Virus record (IMG/VR): IMGVR_UViG_3300032088_003613
Location: 1-50,098 of that record
Source: a virus
Reading direction: 5' to 3' (one strand)
DNA: 50,098 nucleotides
The notes under the pieces are model-generated. The model was not told the origin of the DNA. It saw only the letters and a list, made by a program, of their open reading frames with translations, and searched no databases. Each line of letters starts with the position of its first letter. Position 1 is the first letter of the stretch. Below are positions 23,155 to 29,918 of the stretch, piece after piece. The translations under genes and the position numbers were made by a program.

Positions 23155-23811
23155 TTAGAATTTTTTGTAGATTATAGATGGGTGGTTATATTTCCATTTT
23201 TCGCTTTCAAACTGAGGGCAAGAATTGGGTTCATATATTTCGCAAACGCAACCAACAGAGATAGCCAAATGCATGTCTCCAGTATTACAACCAATATACC
23301 TGCCGCAATGCCTAAGTAGGGAAATGTATTTACTTAGGTCTAGCCCTGAAAACTCTTCAGAGCTCATATCGATCAAATTAAAATCTTTCTTTATGGAATC
23401 TTTTAAAAAATTATTAAGACTACTAGGTACGCCTCTCAAGTATTGAAAATGAGAAGAGCAATTTGGTTGATATATTATAGAAGGTTTTGAATATTGGGAT
23501 AACACAGATTTAGCCCAATTTTCTGAATCAAGATCAATGTGCAAGACGGCAGGTCTTAAATCTAAAACCTCAGGGTTTTTAAAAAAATTTCTTAATTTAG
23601 TTATTGTATAATGTCCGTACCCAATGTCAGGTAATGCATTTACATTTTCGGTTATTTCTATATCGGCAATCTTATCAAAAAGAATAGCGAAGCGTTTTTG
23701 AGCAGGCCTTAATTGCATTGTGGCTTTGTAATCAAGGTTTTTACATACTACATTCAATAATAGAGTATCACCTAAGCCGCAAGATAAATTAGTGCCAAAT
23801 CTCTGTATCAT
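23155..23811 (-). CDS. GT9-like (heptosyltransferase-type) glycosyltransferase
   Basis: 218 residues. The C-terminal RYIGCNTGDMHLAISVGC matches the GT9 donor-site signature (x-x-I-G-x-x-T-G-x-x-H-x-A-x-x-x-G). The N-terminus NLSCGLGDTLLLNVVCKNL is the matching Gly-rich loop (G-L-G-D) of heptosyltransferase-like GT-B enzymes. It is short against the usual 320-350 residues, with a compressed N-terminal domain. The donor need not be heptose. It lies between two other sugar genes, with gaps of 2 and 6 bases. Confidence 0.75.
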   Translation of the reverse strand: MIQRFGTNLSCGLGDTLLLNVVCKNLDYKATMQLRPAQKRFAILFDKIADIEITENVNALPDIGYGHYTITKLRNFFKNPEVLDLRPAVLHIDLDSENWAKSVLSQYSKPSIIYQPNCSSHFQYLRGVPSSLNNFLKDSIKKDFNLIDMSSEEFSGLDLSKYISLLRHCGRYIGCNTGDMHLAISVGCVCEIYEPNSCPQFESEKWKYNHPSIIYKKF

Positions 23812-23817
23812 TTTAAG

Positions 23818-24504
23818 TTAAGAAAAGTATTTATTGAATAAAAATTCAACCTCTGATTTATTAAATGGCCGAGGTAGATGGGCATCTATCTTTTGATGTT
23901 CTTGAAGTTTTGTAGTTTCCCAAGAGGCCCGATCTATCCTACCTTTAGCCAGACCCAAATTTGTGCCACGATCAATAATCTTGACATTTTGACTGACTAA
24001 TCTTTTTGTTATGATTTCTTGATCAGTATACCACCATTCGTTAAAGTCATTTGATTTACTGTTTTTTTCTTTCAATAAAATTTCTTCAATTGAATTTTCG
24101 GTGATTACTTCATTCCATAGTTTTTTATTTGCGCAAATGTAGCAAATGGGGAAATGTCTATAACCAGTCAAGTCTGCTCCATAAGCAGTCCATCGGTCTT
24201 GTTCTGGATGCCAATAATCAGATAATGGCATCATATCAACATCGGAAGTCATAATCATCCCATCTAGATATTTTGCACCAAATAATCTAGAAACCTGAAC
24301 TACAGTTTCGTCCCTGTAGCCTTCTATGCTATTTATTTTAATAATTCTATTTTTATCAGAACTTTCTATCTCCATGTCGCCAAGGTAGAAGGTAAGGGTA
24401 TTCCATCCAATAAGGTTCCAAGCTTTTTGAACAAAAGGTAAATATGAAATATAGTCTTTATGACTATTACTAGATAGTATAACAGTCTTATTGTTTGAGT
24501 TCAT
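23818..24504 (-). CDS. GT-A type glycosyltransferase with SDVDMMP motif
   Basis: 228 residues from the ATG at 24504; an in-frame TTG two codons earlier (24510) is less likely. The strand DGMIMTSDVDMMPLSDYW holds the D-x-D metal site (DVD). WWYTDQEIITKRL and ICYICANKKLW resemble nucleotide-sugar transferases of the viral and bacterial GT-A type. There is no membrane segment. It is followed by the GT9-like gene after 6 bases, and 41 bases separate it from the next gene upstream. Confidence 0.72.
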   Translation of the reverse strand: MNSNNKTVILSSNSHKDYISYLPFVQKAWNLIGWNTLTFYLGDMEIESSDKNRIIKINSIEGYRDETVVQVSRLFGAKYLDGMIMTSDVDMMPLSDYWHPEQDRWTAYGADLTGYRHFPICYICANKKLWNEVITENSIEEILLKEKNSKSNDFNEWWYTDQEIITKRLVSQNVKIIDRGTNLGLAKGRIDRASWETTKLQEHQKIDAHLPRPFNKSEVEFLFNKYFS

Positions 24505-24545
24505 TTGCAATTAATTTTTTAATCTTAAGTATGCAATAAAGAATA

Positions 24546-25214
24546 TTAATCATTGGAATTTGAGTGGGAGTTTAATGCATCAAGATGAGATTGATCACAG
24601 ACATCATTCTCATCAAAAACTTGACCGACAAATTGATTCTCTTCTCTTGGATTCGGGAATTCGATACCAGTAAAAAATGGATCGTGAACCATTATATGTT
24701 CAAGAGGAACTTGACCAATTATAGCGTCAAAAAATTTATAGTCAGTACCATAGTTATCGGTTTGAGAAAATCGAGAGCATAAATCTTTCATATTATCTAG
24801 TATACCTTTCTTTACGCCAAACATCCCGCCAAGAACGTTAAATCCATGATGTGGGTGATCACGCATAATATGAAAAAGTTTTTCACTATTCATGAATTCA
24901 GAAACAGCGTCAGATTCTCTTTGGTTTAAGCGACTATCGCAGTCTCTAGAAATCATTACAGAGACATCCTCTTCCGAAATAGACTCAAATCTCCAAAACA
25001 TTCCAGTCCAGTTAGGCGCACGTTCTTCAATAATTACTTCAGTACTATCGGCGGACTGAAGAGATTCAATGTATTTACTTGGAACATCTTTATGGACATA
25101 AAACCTGCAGGTCCAATCGGGGTAATACTTTTCTCTTAGCTCTGAGTTCTTGACTGCTCCAACACAGTATTTTGGATTACTACCCCATAGGGAGAATGAA
25201 ATTATTTTTTTCAT
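24546..25214 (-). CDS. Putative glycosyltransferase with RDCDSR motif
   Basis: 222 residues. IISFSLWGSNPKYCVGAVKN opens a pattern I associate with small putative glycosyltransferases of viruses and bacteria. YYPDWTCRFYVH, FWRFESIS and VMISRDCDSRLN (a D-x-D with flanking Arg) come next, then MRDHPHHGFNVLGGMFGVKK. The donor is unknown. The C-terminus is acidic and Asn/Ser-rich. It overlaps the GT2 gene upstream by 4 bases and is the second gene of the operon. Confidence 0.66.
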   Translation of the reverse strand: MKKIISFSLWGSNPKYCVGAVKNSELREKYYPDWTCRFYVHKDVPSKYIESLQSADSTEVIIEERAPNWTGMFWRFESISEEDVSVMISRDCDSRLNQRESDAVSEFMNSEKLFHIMRDHPHHGFNVLGGMFGVKKGILDNMKDLCSRFSQTDNYGTDYKFFDAIIGQVPLEHIMVHDPFFTGIEFPNPREENQFVGQVFDENDVCDQSHLDALNSHSNSND

Positions 25215-25948
25215 ATATAAGATCTGCTATATTGATTCTTTACTTGGTTGACCTCGAATAGGGCTTTCTGTAGGGTTTTTGAGCTTGTCGATACCCCGTC
25301 AGGGTTTCTGAAATACAAACCTAAAACTTTGTCAATTTTTTTCATTTTAGCACCTCCATCTACAGAGCGAAGCCACATTTCGTAATCACCTGCAGACATT
25401 AATGAATCATTAAACATTCCAAACCTGTCATGTATTGATCTTCTCCACATTGGCTGACAATGAGGTGAGTTTATAATCCTTAATGAATTTAAACAATGGT
25501 CTAAGCATGGAAACTCTTTATCCGTAGTGTTATTTTTAAAGGTCTCTCCTTTTATTTTTGTCTCTAAAGTCCTGTAATAAACCAGATCTATCTCCGGGGA
25601 TGACATGAGTGAGGATCTCTGCTCTGATATAGCTGTTTCGCATCTACTATCATCTAAATTCATGTTTGTTATAAACTCTCCGCTAGAGTTTTTTATGGCT
25701 AAGTTCCAACATCCATAAACTCCCGGATCTTCATGTAAGCCGAAGTCTTCGATGTGAAAATATTTAATATTACTATGATTTGAGAGCTCCTTATCGATAA
25801 ACCTATCTTCTCTAGTTTTATTGGCGTCTACTAGTATCAGCTCGCAATCCTTGAAGGCAGTTTGATGGATGACGTTGTCCATAAACTCCTTTATGTAATC
25901 CTCGCTATTAAACATTGAGGTTATAATCGAGACTTTTCCTTTATCCAT
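25211..25948 (-). CDS. Family 2 glycosyltransferase, first gene of the sugar operon
   Basis: 245 residues. VSIITSMFNSEDYIKEFMDN is the standard GT2 N-terminus and ELILVDANK the next strand. GEFITNMNLDDSRCET contains the D-D-x-x metal site, and SAGDYEMWLRSVDGG is the acceptor-side E/D-x-x-W-L-R motif. It lacks membrane helices, so it is a soluble transferase. The ATG at 25948 is only six bases past the -10 box of a strong promoter, so its mRNA is predicted to be leaderless. It leads a 13-gene operon. Confidence 0.85.
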   Translation of the reverse strand: MDKGKVSIITSMFNSEDYIKEFMDNVIHQTAFKDCELILVDANKTREDRFIDKELSNHSNIKYFHIEDFGLHEDPGVYGCWNLAIKNSSGEFITNMNLDDSRCETAISEQRSSLMSSPEIDLVYYRTLETKIKGETFKNNTTDKEFPCLDHCLNSLRIINSPHCQPMWRRSIHDRFGMFNDSLMSAGDYEMWLRSVDGGAKMKKIDKVLGLYFRNPDGVSTSSKTLQKALFEVNQVKNQYSRSYI

Positions 25949-25953
25949 GATGA

Positions 25954-25982
25954 ATCATATCACAAAAAACCAGATATGTCAA
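25954..25982 (-). promoter_or_regulatory. Sigma-70-like promoter of the sugar operon
   Basis: On the minus strand TTGACA (25982-25977), a 17-bp spacer, and TATGAT (25959-25954). The -35 is a perfect consensus and the -10 matches 5 of 6. The initiating ATG begins at 25948, six bases after the -10, where transcription itself should start, so the mRNA should have no leader. It drives the minus-strand operon down to the terminator at 17191-17226. Confidence 0.82.
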
Positions 25983-26018
25983 AATTTTTTTTCGGGTTTC
26001 CTTATTTTATGCTTGCTT

Positions 26019-26030
26019 TATGTTAACATA
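26019..26030. repeat. 12-bp perfect palindrome in the divergent control region
   Basis: TATGTTAACATA reads identically on both strands. It lies between the two divergent promoters (25954-25982 and 26132-26160) and 5 bases from a second, longer palindrome at 26036-26053. It is a candidate protein-binding site. Confidence 0.5.
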
Positions 26031-26035
26031 TAGTT

Positions 26036-26053
26036 ATAATATGATCATATTAT
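26036..26053. repeat. 18-bp perfect palindrome in the divergent control region
   Basis: ATAATATGATCATATTAT is self-complementary over all 18 bases, centred between 26044 and 26045. The following 50 bases (26047-26095) are almost entirely A and T. The element lies between the divergent sugar and early operons. It is a candidate operator or a replication-initiation element; the sequence does not discriminate. Confidence 0.55.
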
Positions 26054-26131
26054 TATATATATATGAAATAGTATATATTAATATTATTATTACGTTAGTA
26101 ATAGCAAACCTTTTTTTATTAAAAATTTTAG

Positions 26132-26160
26132 TTGACTTTTCGATTGGTAGGTGATATGAT
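26132..26160 (+). promoter_or_regulatory. Sigma-70-like promoter of the early/replication operon
   Basis: TTGACT (26132-26137), 17-bp spacer, TATGAT (26155-26160). The first codon of the gene at 26168 is eight bases past the -10, so transcription should start at or next to the ATG. It diverges from the sugar-operon promoter 150 bases away, and two palindromes lie between them. Confidence 0.8.
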
Positions 26161-26167
26161 CTTAGTC

Positions 26168-26422
26168 ATGGTTAAAAAAGCTAATAAAGGTAATAGGTTC
26201 TATTTTGTTCAATGCGGAGACTGGGAAGGGGTAACGGTGGCGTCATCACCTAAGGAAGCTTGTCGGGCGGTTACTTCGCAAGCAGTCGAGTTATTTAAGG
26301 AAGATTTAAAATTCACAAAAGTTATAGTATGTGTTGACTGTAAAAAGTCAATAGATGGAAAAGATGACGAAGCGTCGGCTTTCCTTACTGAAAAAATAAT
26401 GGGGGAAATACATGAAAACTAA
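26168..26422 (+). CDS. Small unknown early protein
   Basis: 84 residues from the ATG at 26168; not recognised. Two upstream in-frame starts exist (TTG 26132, ATG 26156), but both lie within the promoter boxes, so they would not be on the mRNA if that promoter is used. GNRFYFVQCGDWEGVTVASS followed by PKEACRAVTSQAV suggests a small alpha/beta domain, and KVIVCVDCKKSIDG has a C-x-x-C pair. It is the first gene of an operon with dNMP kinase, a sigma-like factor and SSB. It overlaps the kinase gene by 11 bases. Confidence 0.62.
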   Translation: MVKKANKGNRFYFVQCGDWEGVTVASSPKEACRAVTSQAVELFKEDLKFTKVIVCVDCKKSIDGKDDEASAFLTEKIMGEIHEN

Positions 26423-26987
26423 TTTTATAATAGGGATTTGTGGTAACGCTAGAAGCGGTAAAGATACTTTTTGTGATTTTGCTAAAAAGTTTTTATCTAA
26501 AAAAAAGGTAGGCGCCGCTAGAGCTGCGTTTGCGGATGAACTAAAGAAAGACTTGGACGATTTATGTAGAAATAAAATAGGTATAAGCGCTTTCACAAAA
26601 GACTCCAAAGAAAAAGAGGTAATTAGACCACTTCTTGTAACTTACGGTACCGATGTAATCAGAAAGATGGATAAAACTTGGTGGATCAATAGACTAGAGA
26701 AAACGCTAGGAGTACATCAACACATGGGATTAATACCTATTGTTACCGACGTAAGGTATCCAAACGAGATGGAATGGATACAAGACAATCACAACGGAGT
26801 GTTAGTCCACATTACGAGAAAGGGTATTGGCCCGGCAAATCAAGAAGAGAAAGAAAATAATCCTATTCTTAAAAAAGGCGCCGACTATAGAATAATGTGG
26901 CCTACTTTCGGAGACAATGACATTGAGCAAGCTAATAGATTTGTTACTAAGACTATGAATAAAATATATAAAAGCAAGATTAAATGA
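26412..26987 (+). CDS. Deoxynucleoside monophosphate kinase (T4 gp1-like)
   Basis: 191 residues. Phosphorylates dNMPs to dNDPs for phage DNA synthesis. The P-loop is IGICGNARSGKDTFCDFA (residues 7-24). LVTYGTDVIRKMDKTWW is a conserved helix of the family, and IVTDVRYPNEMEWI holds the D-x-R-x-x-N-E motif that contacts the phosphate donor or acceptor. T4 gp1 is about 240 residues; this one is a compact form. In T4-like phages the enzyme also handles modified dCMP, which bears on the DNA-modification idea raised for the nearby glycosyltransferase. It has a good ribosome site (GGGGGAAA) nine bases ahead. Confidence 0.85.
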   Translation: MKTNFIIGICGNARSGKDTFCDFAKKFLSKKKVGAARAAFADELKKDLDDLCRNKIGISAFTKDSKEKEVIRPLLVTYGTDVIRKMDKTWWINRLEKTLGVHQHMGLIPIVTDVRYPNEMEWIQDNHNGVLVHITRKGIGPANQEEKENNPILKKGADYRIMWPTFGDNDIEQANRFVTKTMNKIYKSKIK

Positions 26988-27568
26988 ACTTAAGAGATGA
27001 TCAGTTAGTTTTCAATATTCAGCGCGAGTTTGAGGCTGAAAAATGCTTGCTTGAATTAGTTAACAGGCATAGTGGTATATTTTATGATATAGTAAATAGA
27101 TACGTTCCTGTTGATTCTGATATATGCTCGAGGGACGATCTTTTTGATGATAGAAATTTTTATATATACTCTGCTGCTCTTAAATACAAGTCTGACAAAG
27201 GCACTAAATTTTCAACCTTCCTTGGAAATGAGACCAAATGGTTATGTTTGAACTCATACAATAAAGCGAAAAGAAAAAACTGTGTTAACAAAACCCCGGA
27301 AGAGATAGACTTTTTAGATAAACAGGATTCCATAGAGGGTATAGACCTAAATCTCCTTAATGAGATTTATTTCATAATAGATAAGCATCCTGATAGTAGA
27401 GTATCAAGAATATTTAAAATGAGATATAAAGACGGAGAGAAATTAAAACTTTTACCATGGAGGCTCATTGGGCCGAAAGTAAAACTAAGCATCCAAGGGT
27501 GCATAAATATCCACGACACAGTTGTCGAGGACTTAAAGAATAAATTGTTAAAGAAAGAATTATCATGA
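26984..27568 (+). CDS. Phage-encoded sigma-70-like factor
   Basis: 194 residues. AALKYKSDKGTKFSTFLGNE, then TKWLCLNSYNKAKRK, resembles sigma region 2.1-2.3 (helix, G-x-x-F-S-T-F/Y-L, then aromatic and basic residues). The C-terminal part (IFKMRYKDGEKLKLLPW through GPKVKLSIQGCINIH) looks like the helix-turn-helix of region 4. The layout fits a small phage sigma such as the T4 gp55 type, used for late promoters, but it may belong to another group. The gene overlaps the kinase by 4 bases and SSB by 4. Confidence 0.68.
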   Translation: MNLRDDQLVFNIQREFEAEKCLLELVNRHSGIFYDIVNRYVPVDSDICSRDDLFDDRNFYIYSAALKYKSDKGTKFSTFLGNETKWLCLNSYNKAKRKNCVNKTPEEIDFLDKQDSIEGIDLNLLNEIYFIIDKHPDSRVSRIFKMRYKDGEKLKLLPWRLIGPKVKLSIQGCINIHDTVVEDLKNKLLKKELS

Positions 27569-27975
27569 ATAATGTTGTTTTGTCGGGAAGACTAGTAAAA
27601 GATCCAGAATGTAAAGAGTTTGATGGGGGAAAAACCGTTTGCGATTTTACGATTGCTGTAAACGGATATAAGAAAGAAGATACTATTTTTATAAAAGCAA
27701 AAGCTTGGGACGCAAGAGCTAAGAGTTGTTCTAAATTTTGCAGTAAGGGGTCTCTAGTTAATGTATCAGGATCTCTTAGAGAGAATTCTTGGAAAGCTAA
27801 AGATGGATCCAACAGGAAAGAAATTTACATTCTTGCATCTGATATAGAATTTGTACAAAGGCCCCAAGAAGAAGGACAGCCAAAAAATAAAGAAACCAAA
27901 CCTTCAAATCAAGAACCCGCTCCAGTAGAAGTTGATGAAGTTTCTGATGAGCAACTCGAAGAAGTTCCATTTTAA
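27565..27975 (+). CDS. ssb: Single-stranded DNA-binding protein (bacterial type)
   Basis: 136 residues. N-terminal OB fold: VVLSGRLVKDPECKEFDGGK, then FTIAVNG and FIKAKAWDARAKSC, with GSLVNVSGSLRENSW as strand-turn-strand. The C-terminal tail is acidic and ends LEEVPF, the partner-binding tip of bacterial SSB. A Pro/Glu/Gln-rich linker joins both parts. It is expressed with the dNMP kinase and sigma-like gene. The stop overlaps the start of the glycosyltransferase at 27975 by one base. Confidence 0.9.
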   Translation: MNNVVLSGRLVKDPECKEFDGGKTVCDFTIAVNGYKKEDTIFIKAKAWDARAKSCSKFCSKGSLVNVSGSLRENSWKAKDGSNRKEIYILASDIEFVQRPQEEGQPKNKETKPSNQEPAPVEVDEVSDEQLEEVPF

Positions 27976-29060
27976 TGAATTCTTTAATTTTTAAATGTCC
28001 TATAAATAACGTTTCTTTTGGTAACGTATCAGTAAACCTATTAAGGGAGATGCATAAACGCGATATGAATATCGCTCATTTCCCTATAGGTAAACCTGAT
28101 ATTAGCGTATTCGATAAGCTAGGAAAAGATTTCAAGGAATGGCTGCAAACATCAATCGATAATAGATTTAAATTATTAAATAAAGATCTACCGACACTTC
28201 AATTGTGGCACATTAATGGAAGCGAAAATAGGATTACAAGAAAACATCATTTAATAACATTTCATGAATTAGATAGTGTCACGGAATCAGAAAAAAATAT
28301 ATCAAGCATCCACGATAGTATAATGTTCAGTAGTTCTTACTCCTCGAAACTTTTCAAATCAGTTGGATGTGAAAATATATCTCACATAGGAGTAGGATTT
28401 GACCAAGACTTAAACCAGACTGGAAAAGATTACCTAAAAGACAAGGTTCACTTTGGTCTCATGGGTAAATGGGAAAAAAGAAAACACACCGCCCAAATTA
28501 TTAGAATCTGGGCTGATAAATACGGCAACAACTACAATTACCAATTGTCTTGTTGTATCAATAATCCCTTTCTTAAGCCAGAACAGCTTAACAGCTTTAT
28601 AGGTAAAGCCCTAGAAGGAAAGAAATACGGAAACATAAACTTCCTTCCTTTTTTAAAAACTAATTCTGAAGTTAATGAATTACTTAATGCTATAGATATA
28701 GACTTAACTGGATTAAGCGGGGCAGAAGGATGGAACCTGCCGTCCTTTAACGCAACAGCCTTAGGAAAGTGGAGCATCGTACTGAATGCTACTTCACATA
28801 AAGACTGGGCTAATGACAAAAACTGTATACTCGTTGAACCGTCTGGCAAAACCCCAGCTTATGACGGACATTTCTTCCAAGAAGGCGCGATGTTTAATCA
28901 AGGAAATATATATACTTTTGACAGGAGTGATGTAGAATCAAAAATGGAATATGCAGAGACATTGTGTAAACAAGAAAATACAGAAGGTTTAAAATTACAA
29001 AAAGATTTCTCCTACTCTAGTGTACTAGATAAGATAATCAAAAATATTGAAAACAACTAA
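27975..29060 (+). CDS. GT-B (GT4-like) glycosyltransferase in the replication operon
   Basis: 361 residues. The N-terminal Rossmann domain has NVSVNLLREMHKRDMNIAHF and HLITFHELD. The C-terminal domain (VHFGLMGKWEKRKHTAQIIR) has the sugar-nucleotide site region DIDLTGLSGAEGWNLPSFNA, a GT4-like E-x-x-x-x-P-x-x-x-A variant. Its start touches the SSB stop codon, so it is translated with replication proteins. A soluble GT here may modify DNA or nucleotides, or it may simply be part of the wide glycan repertoire. It was not matched to known T4 alpha/beta DNA glucosyltransferases. Confidence 0.78.
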   Translation: MNSLIFKCPINNVSFGNVSVNLLREMHKRDMNIAHFPIGKPDISVFDKLGKDFKEWLQTSIDNRFKLLNKDLPTLQLWHINGSENRITRKHHLITFHELDSVTESEKNISSIHDSIMFSSSYSSKLFKSVGCENISHIGVGFDQDLNQTGKDYLKDKVHFGLMGKWEKRKHTAQIIRIWADKYGNNYNYQLSCCINNPFLKPEQLNSFIGKALEGKKYGNINFLPFLKTNSEVNELLNAIDIDLTGLSGAEGWNLPSFNATALGKWSIVLNATSHKDWANDKNCILVEPSGKTPAYDGHFFQEGAMFNQGNIYTFDRSDVESKMEYAETLCKQENTEGLKLQKDFSYSSVLDKIIKNIENN

Positions 29061-29080
29061 TTAATATATAATATAAAAAT

Positions 29081-29272
29081 ATGAAAGACGAAATTAAATT
29101 CGAAAACGGCAAAGCTATTCTTTGCTGCGGTAGTAAAAAATGCCCCATGCTTCGTAAAAATAAAGAAGGCATGATCGAAATTGAAGATGACTTTGGTGGC
29201 AAAATAACCATTAGAGAAGACCAAGCTAAGTTAATTAATAAAGCTATAGATCAAATCGAAGAAGAAAAGTGA
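29081..29272 (+). CDS. Small Cys-containing unknown protein
   Basis: 63 residues, not assigned to a family. ILCCGSKKCPMLRKN puts three Cys close together, which could bind a metal. The rest, IEIEDDFGGKITIREDQAKL, looks like a short beta strand pair followed by a helix. It is expressed within the plus-strand operon; its stop overlaps the GTG start of the next gene as GTGA. Confidence 0.58.
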   Translation: MKDEIKFENGKAILCCGSKKCPMLRKNKEGMIEIEDDFGGKITIREDQAKLINKAIDQIEEEK

Positions 29273-29577
29273 CAGCAGTTTTAGTACTGCTTTCCTGCGT
29301 TGGCTTGACTTTTATACTAAAGTATGGTTCGATCTTAAATTTAATTCGTTCTTTTTTAATAAAAGCCTCTTTATTTAAAGGTTTGTTTTCTTGCTCTCTT
29401 TGCTTAGGTTTTTGGTCTGGAGTTTTACATTCAGTTTTTTTATATTACTTTGAGTGGAACAATATTTATATACTACTACCGTTCGTATCTTCTTCTGTCT
29501 GTTGGTTTGCCGACTGCTTAATGACTAATATGCAAACTATAGAAATATTAATGGATAAAAAAATAGAAAAAAAGTAA
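29269..29577 (+). CDS. Small membrane protein with CSLCLGFW motif (DUF1360-like)
   Basis: 102 residues starting at GTG (29269) with 4-base overlap. At least three hydrophobic segments are visible: residues 2-17, 36-60 and 66-84. LFSCSLCLGFWSGVLHS is a C-x-x-C motif with GFW, typical of small phage or Bacillus membrane proteins of the DUF1360 type. Predicted inner-membrane location; role unknown. It overlaps the next gene start by one base. Confidence 0.68.
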   Translation: MTAVLVLLSCVGLTFILKYGSILNLIRSFLIKASLFKGLFSCSLCLGFWSGVLHSVFLYYFEWNNIYILLPFVSSSVCWFADCLMTNMQTIEILMDKKIEKK

Positions 29578-29918
29578 TGCCAATTTATTTATATCAAAAC
29601 CCAAAAACCGAAGAATATATAGAAGTATTCCAAGGCATGAATGATAAACATCAATATTTTGATGATGCCGGGCTAGAATGGAAGAGAGTATTTACTTCTC
29701 CCAATGCAGCTATCGATCTTGACGCCAACCCTTACGATCACCAAGGCTTTGTTGATAGAACTAAGGGTAATGGAACGGTTGGAGATTTATGGGACAGGGG
29801 TAAAGAAATGAGCGAAAAAAGAGCCTCTCAAAACGGGGGAGTAGATCCTTATAAAAAAGATTATTTTAAAGACTACTCGAAGAAAAGAAAAGGCGCTAAA
29901 CACCATTCAGATAACTAG
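29577..29918 (+). CDS. FmdB-like small protein without zinc cysteines
   Basis: 113 residues. MPIYLYQNPKTEEYIEVFQG resembles FmdB-type zinc-ribbon starts, but the usual Cys pairs are absent. The second part, GFVDRTKGNGTVGDLWDRGK, then EKRASQNGGVDPYKKDYFKD plus YSKKRKGAKHH, is a basic tail that I recall from small phage proteins of this type. Function unknown. Its stop overlaps the convergent fibre-like gene by 4 bases. Confidence 0.68.
   Translation: MPIYLYQNPKTEEYIEVFQGMNDKHQYFDDAGLEWKRVFTSPNAAIDLDANPYDHQGFVDRTKGNGTVGDLWDRGKEMSEKRASQNGGVDPYKKDYFKDYSKKRKGAKHHSDN

Noticed and set aside
26132-26167. Earlier starts (TTG 26132, ATG 26156) for the first early gene
   Set aside because: Both are inside the -35/-10 boxes of the promoter, so they would not be transcribed from it. 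The ATG at 26168 was chosen, although 26156 has a TAGGTG site in front.
29047-29081. TTGAAA followed by TATAAT/TATAAA before the 29081 gene
   Set aside because: The spacer is 14 or 19 bases, not 17, and the -35 is in the final codons of the preceding gene. The gap is too AT-rich to be convincing.
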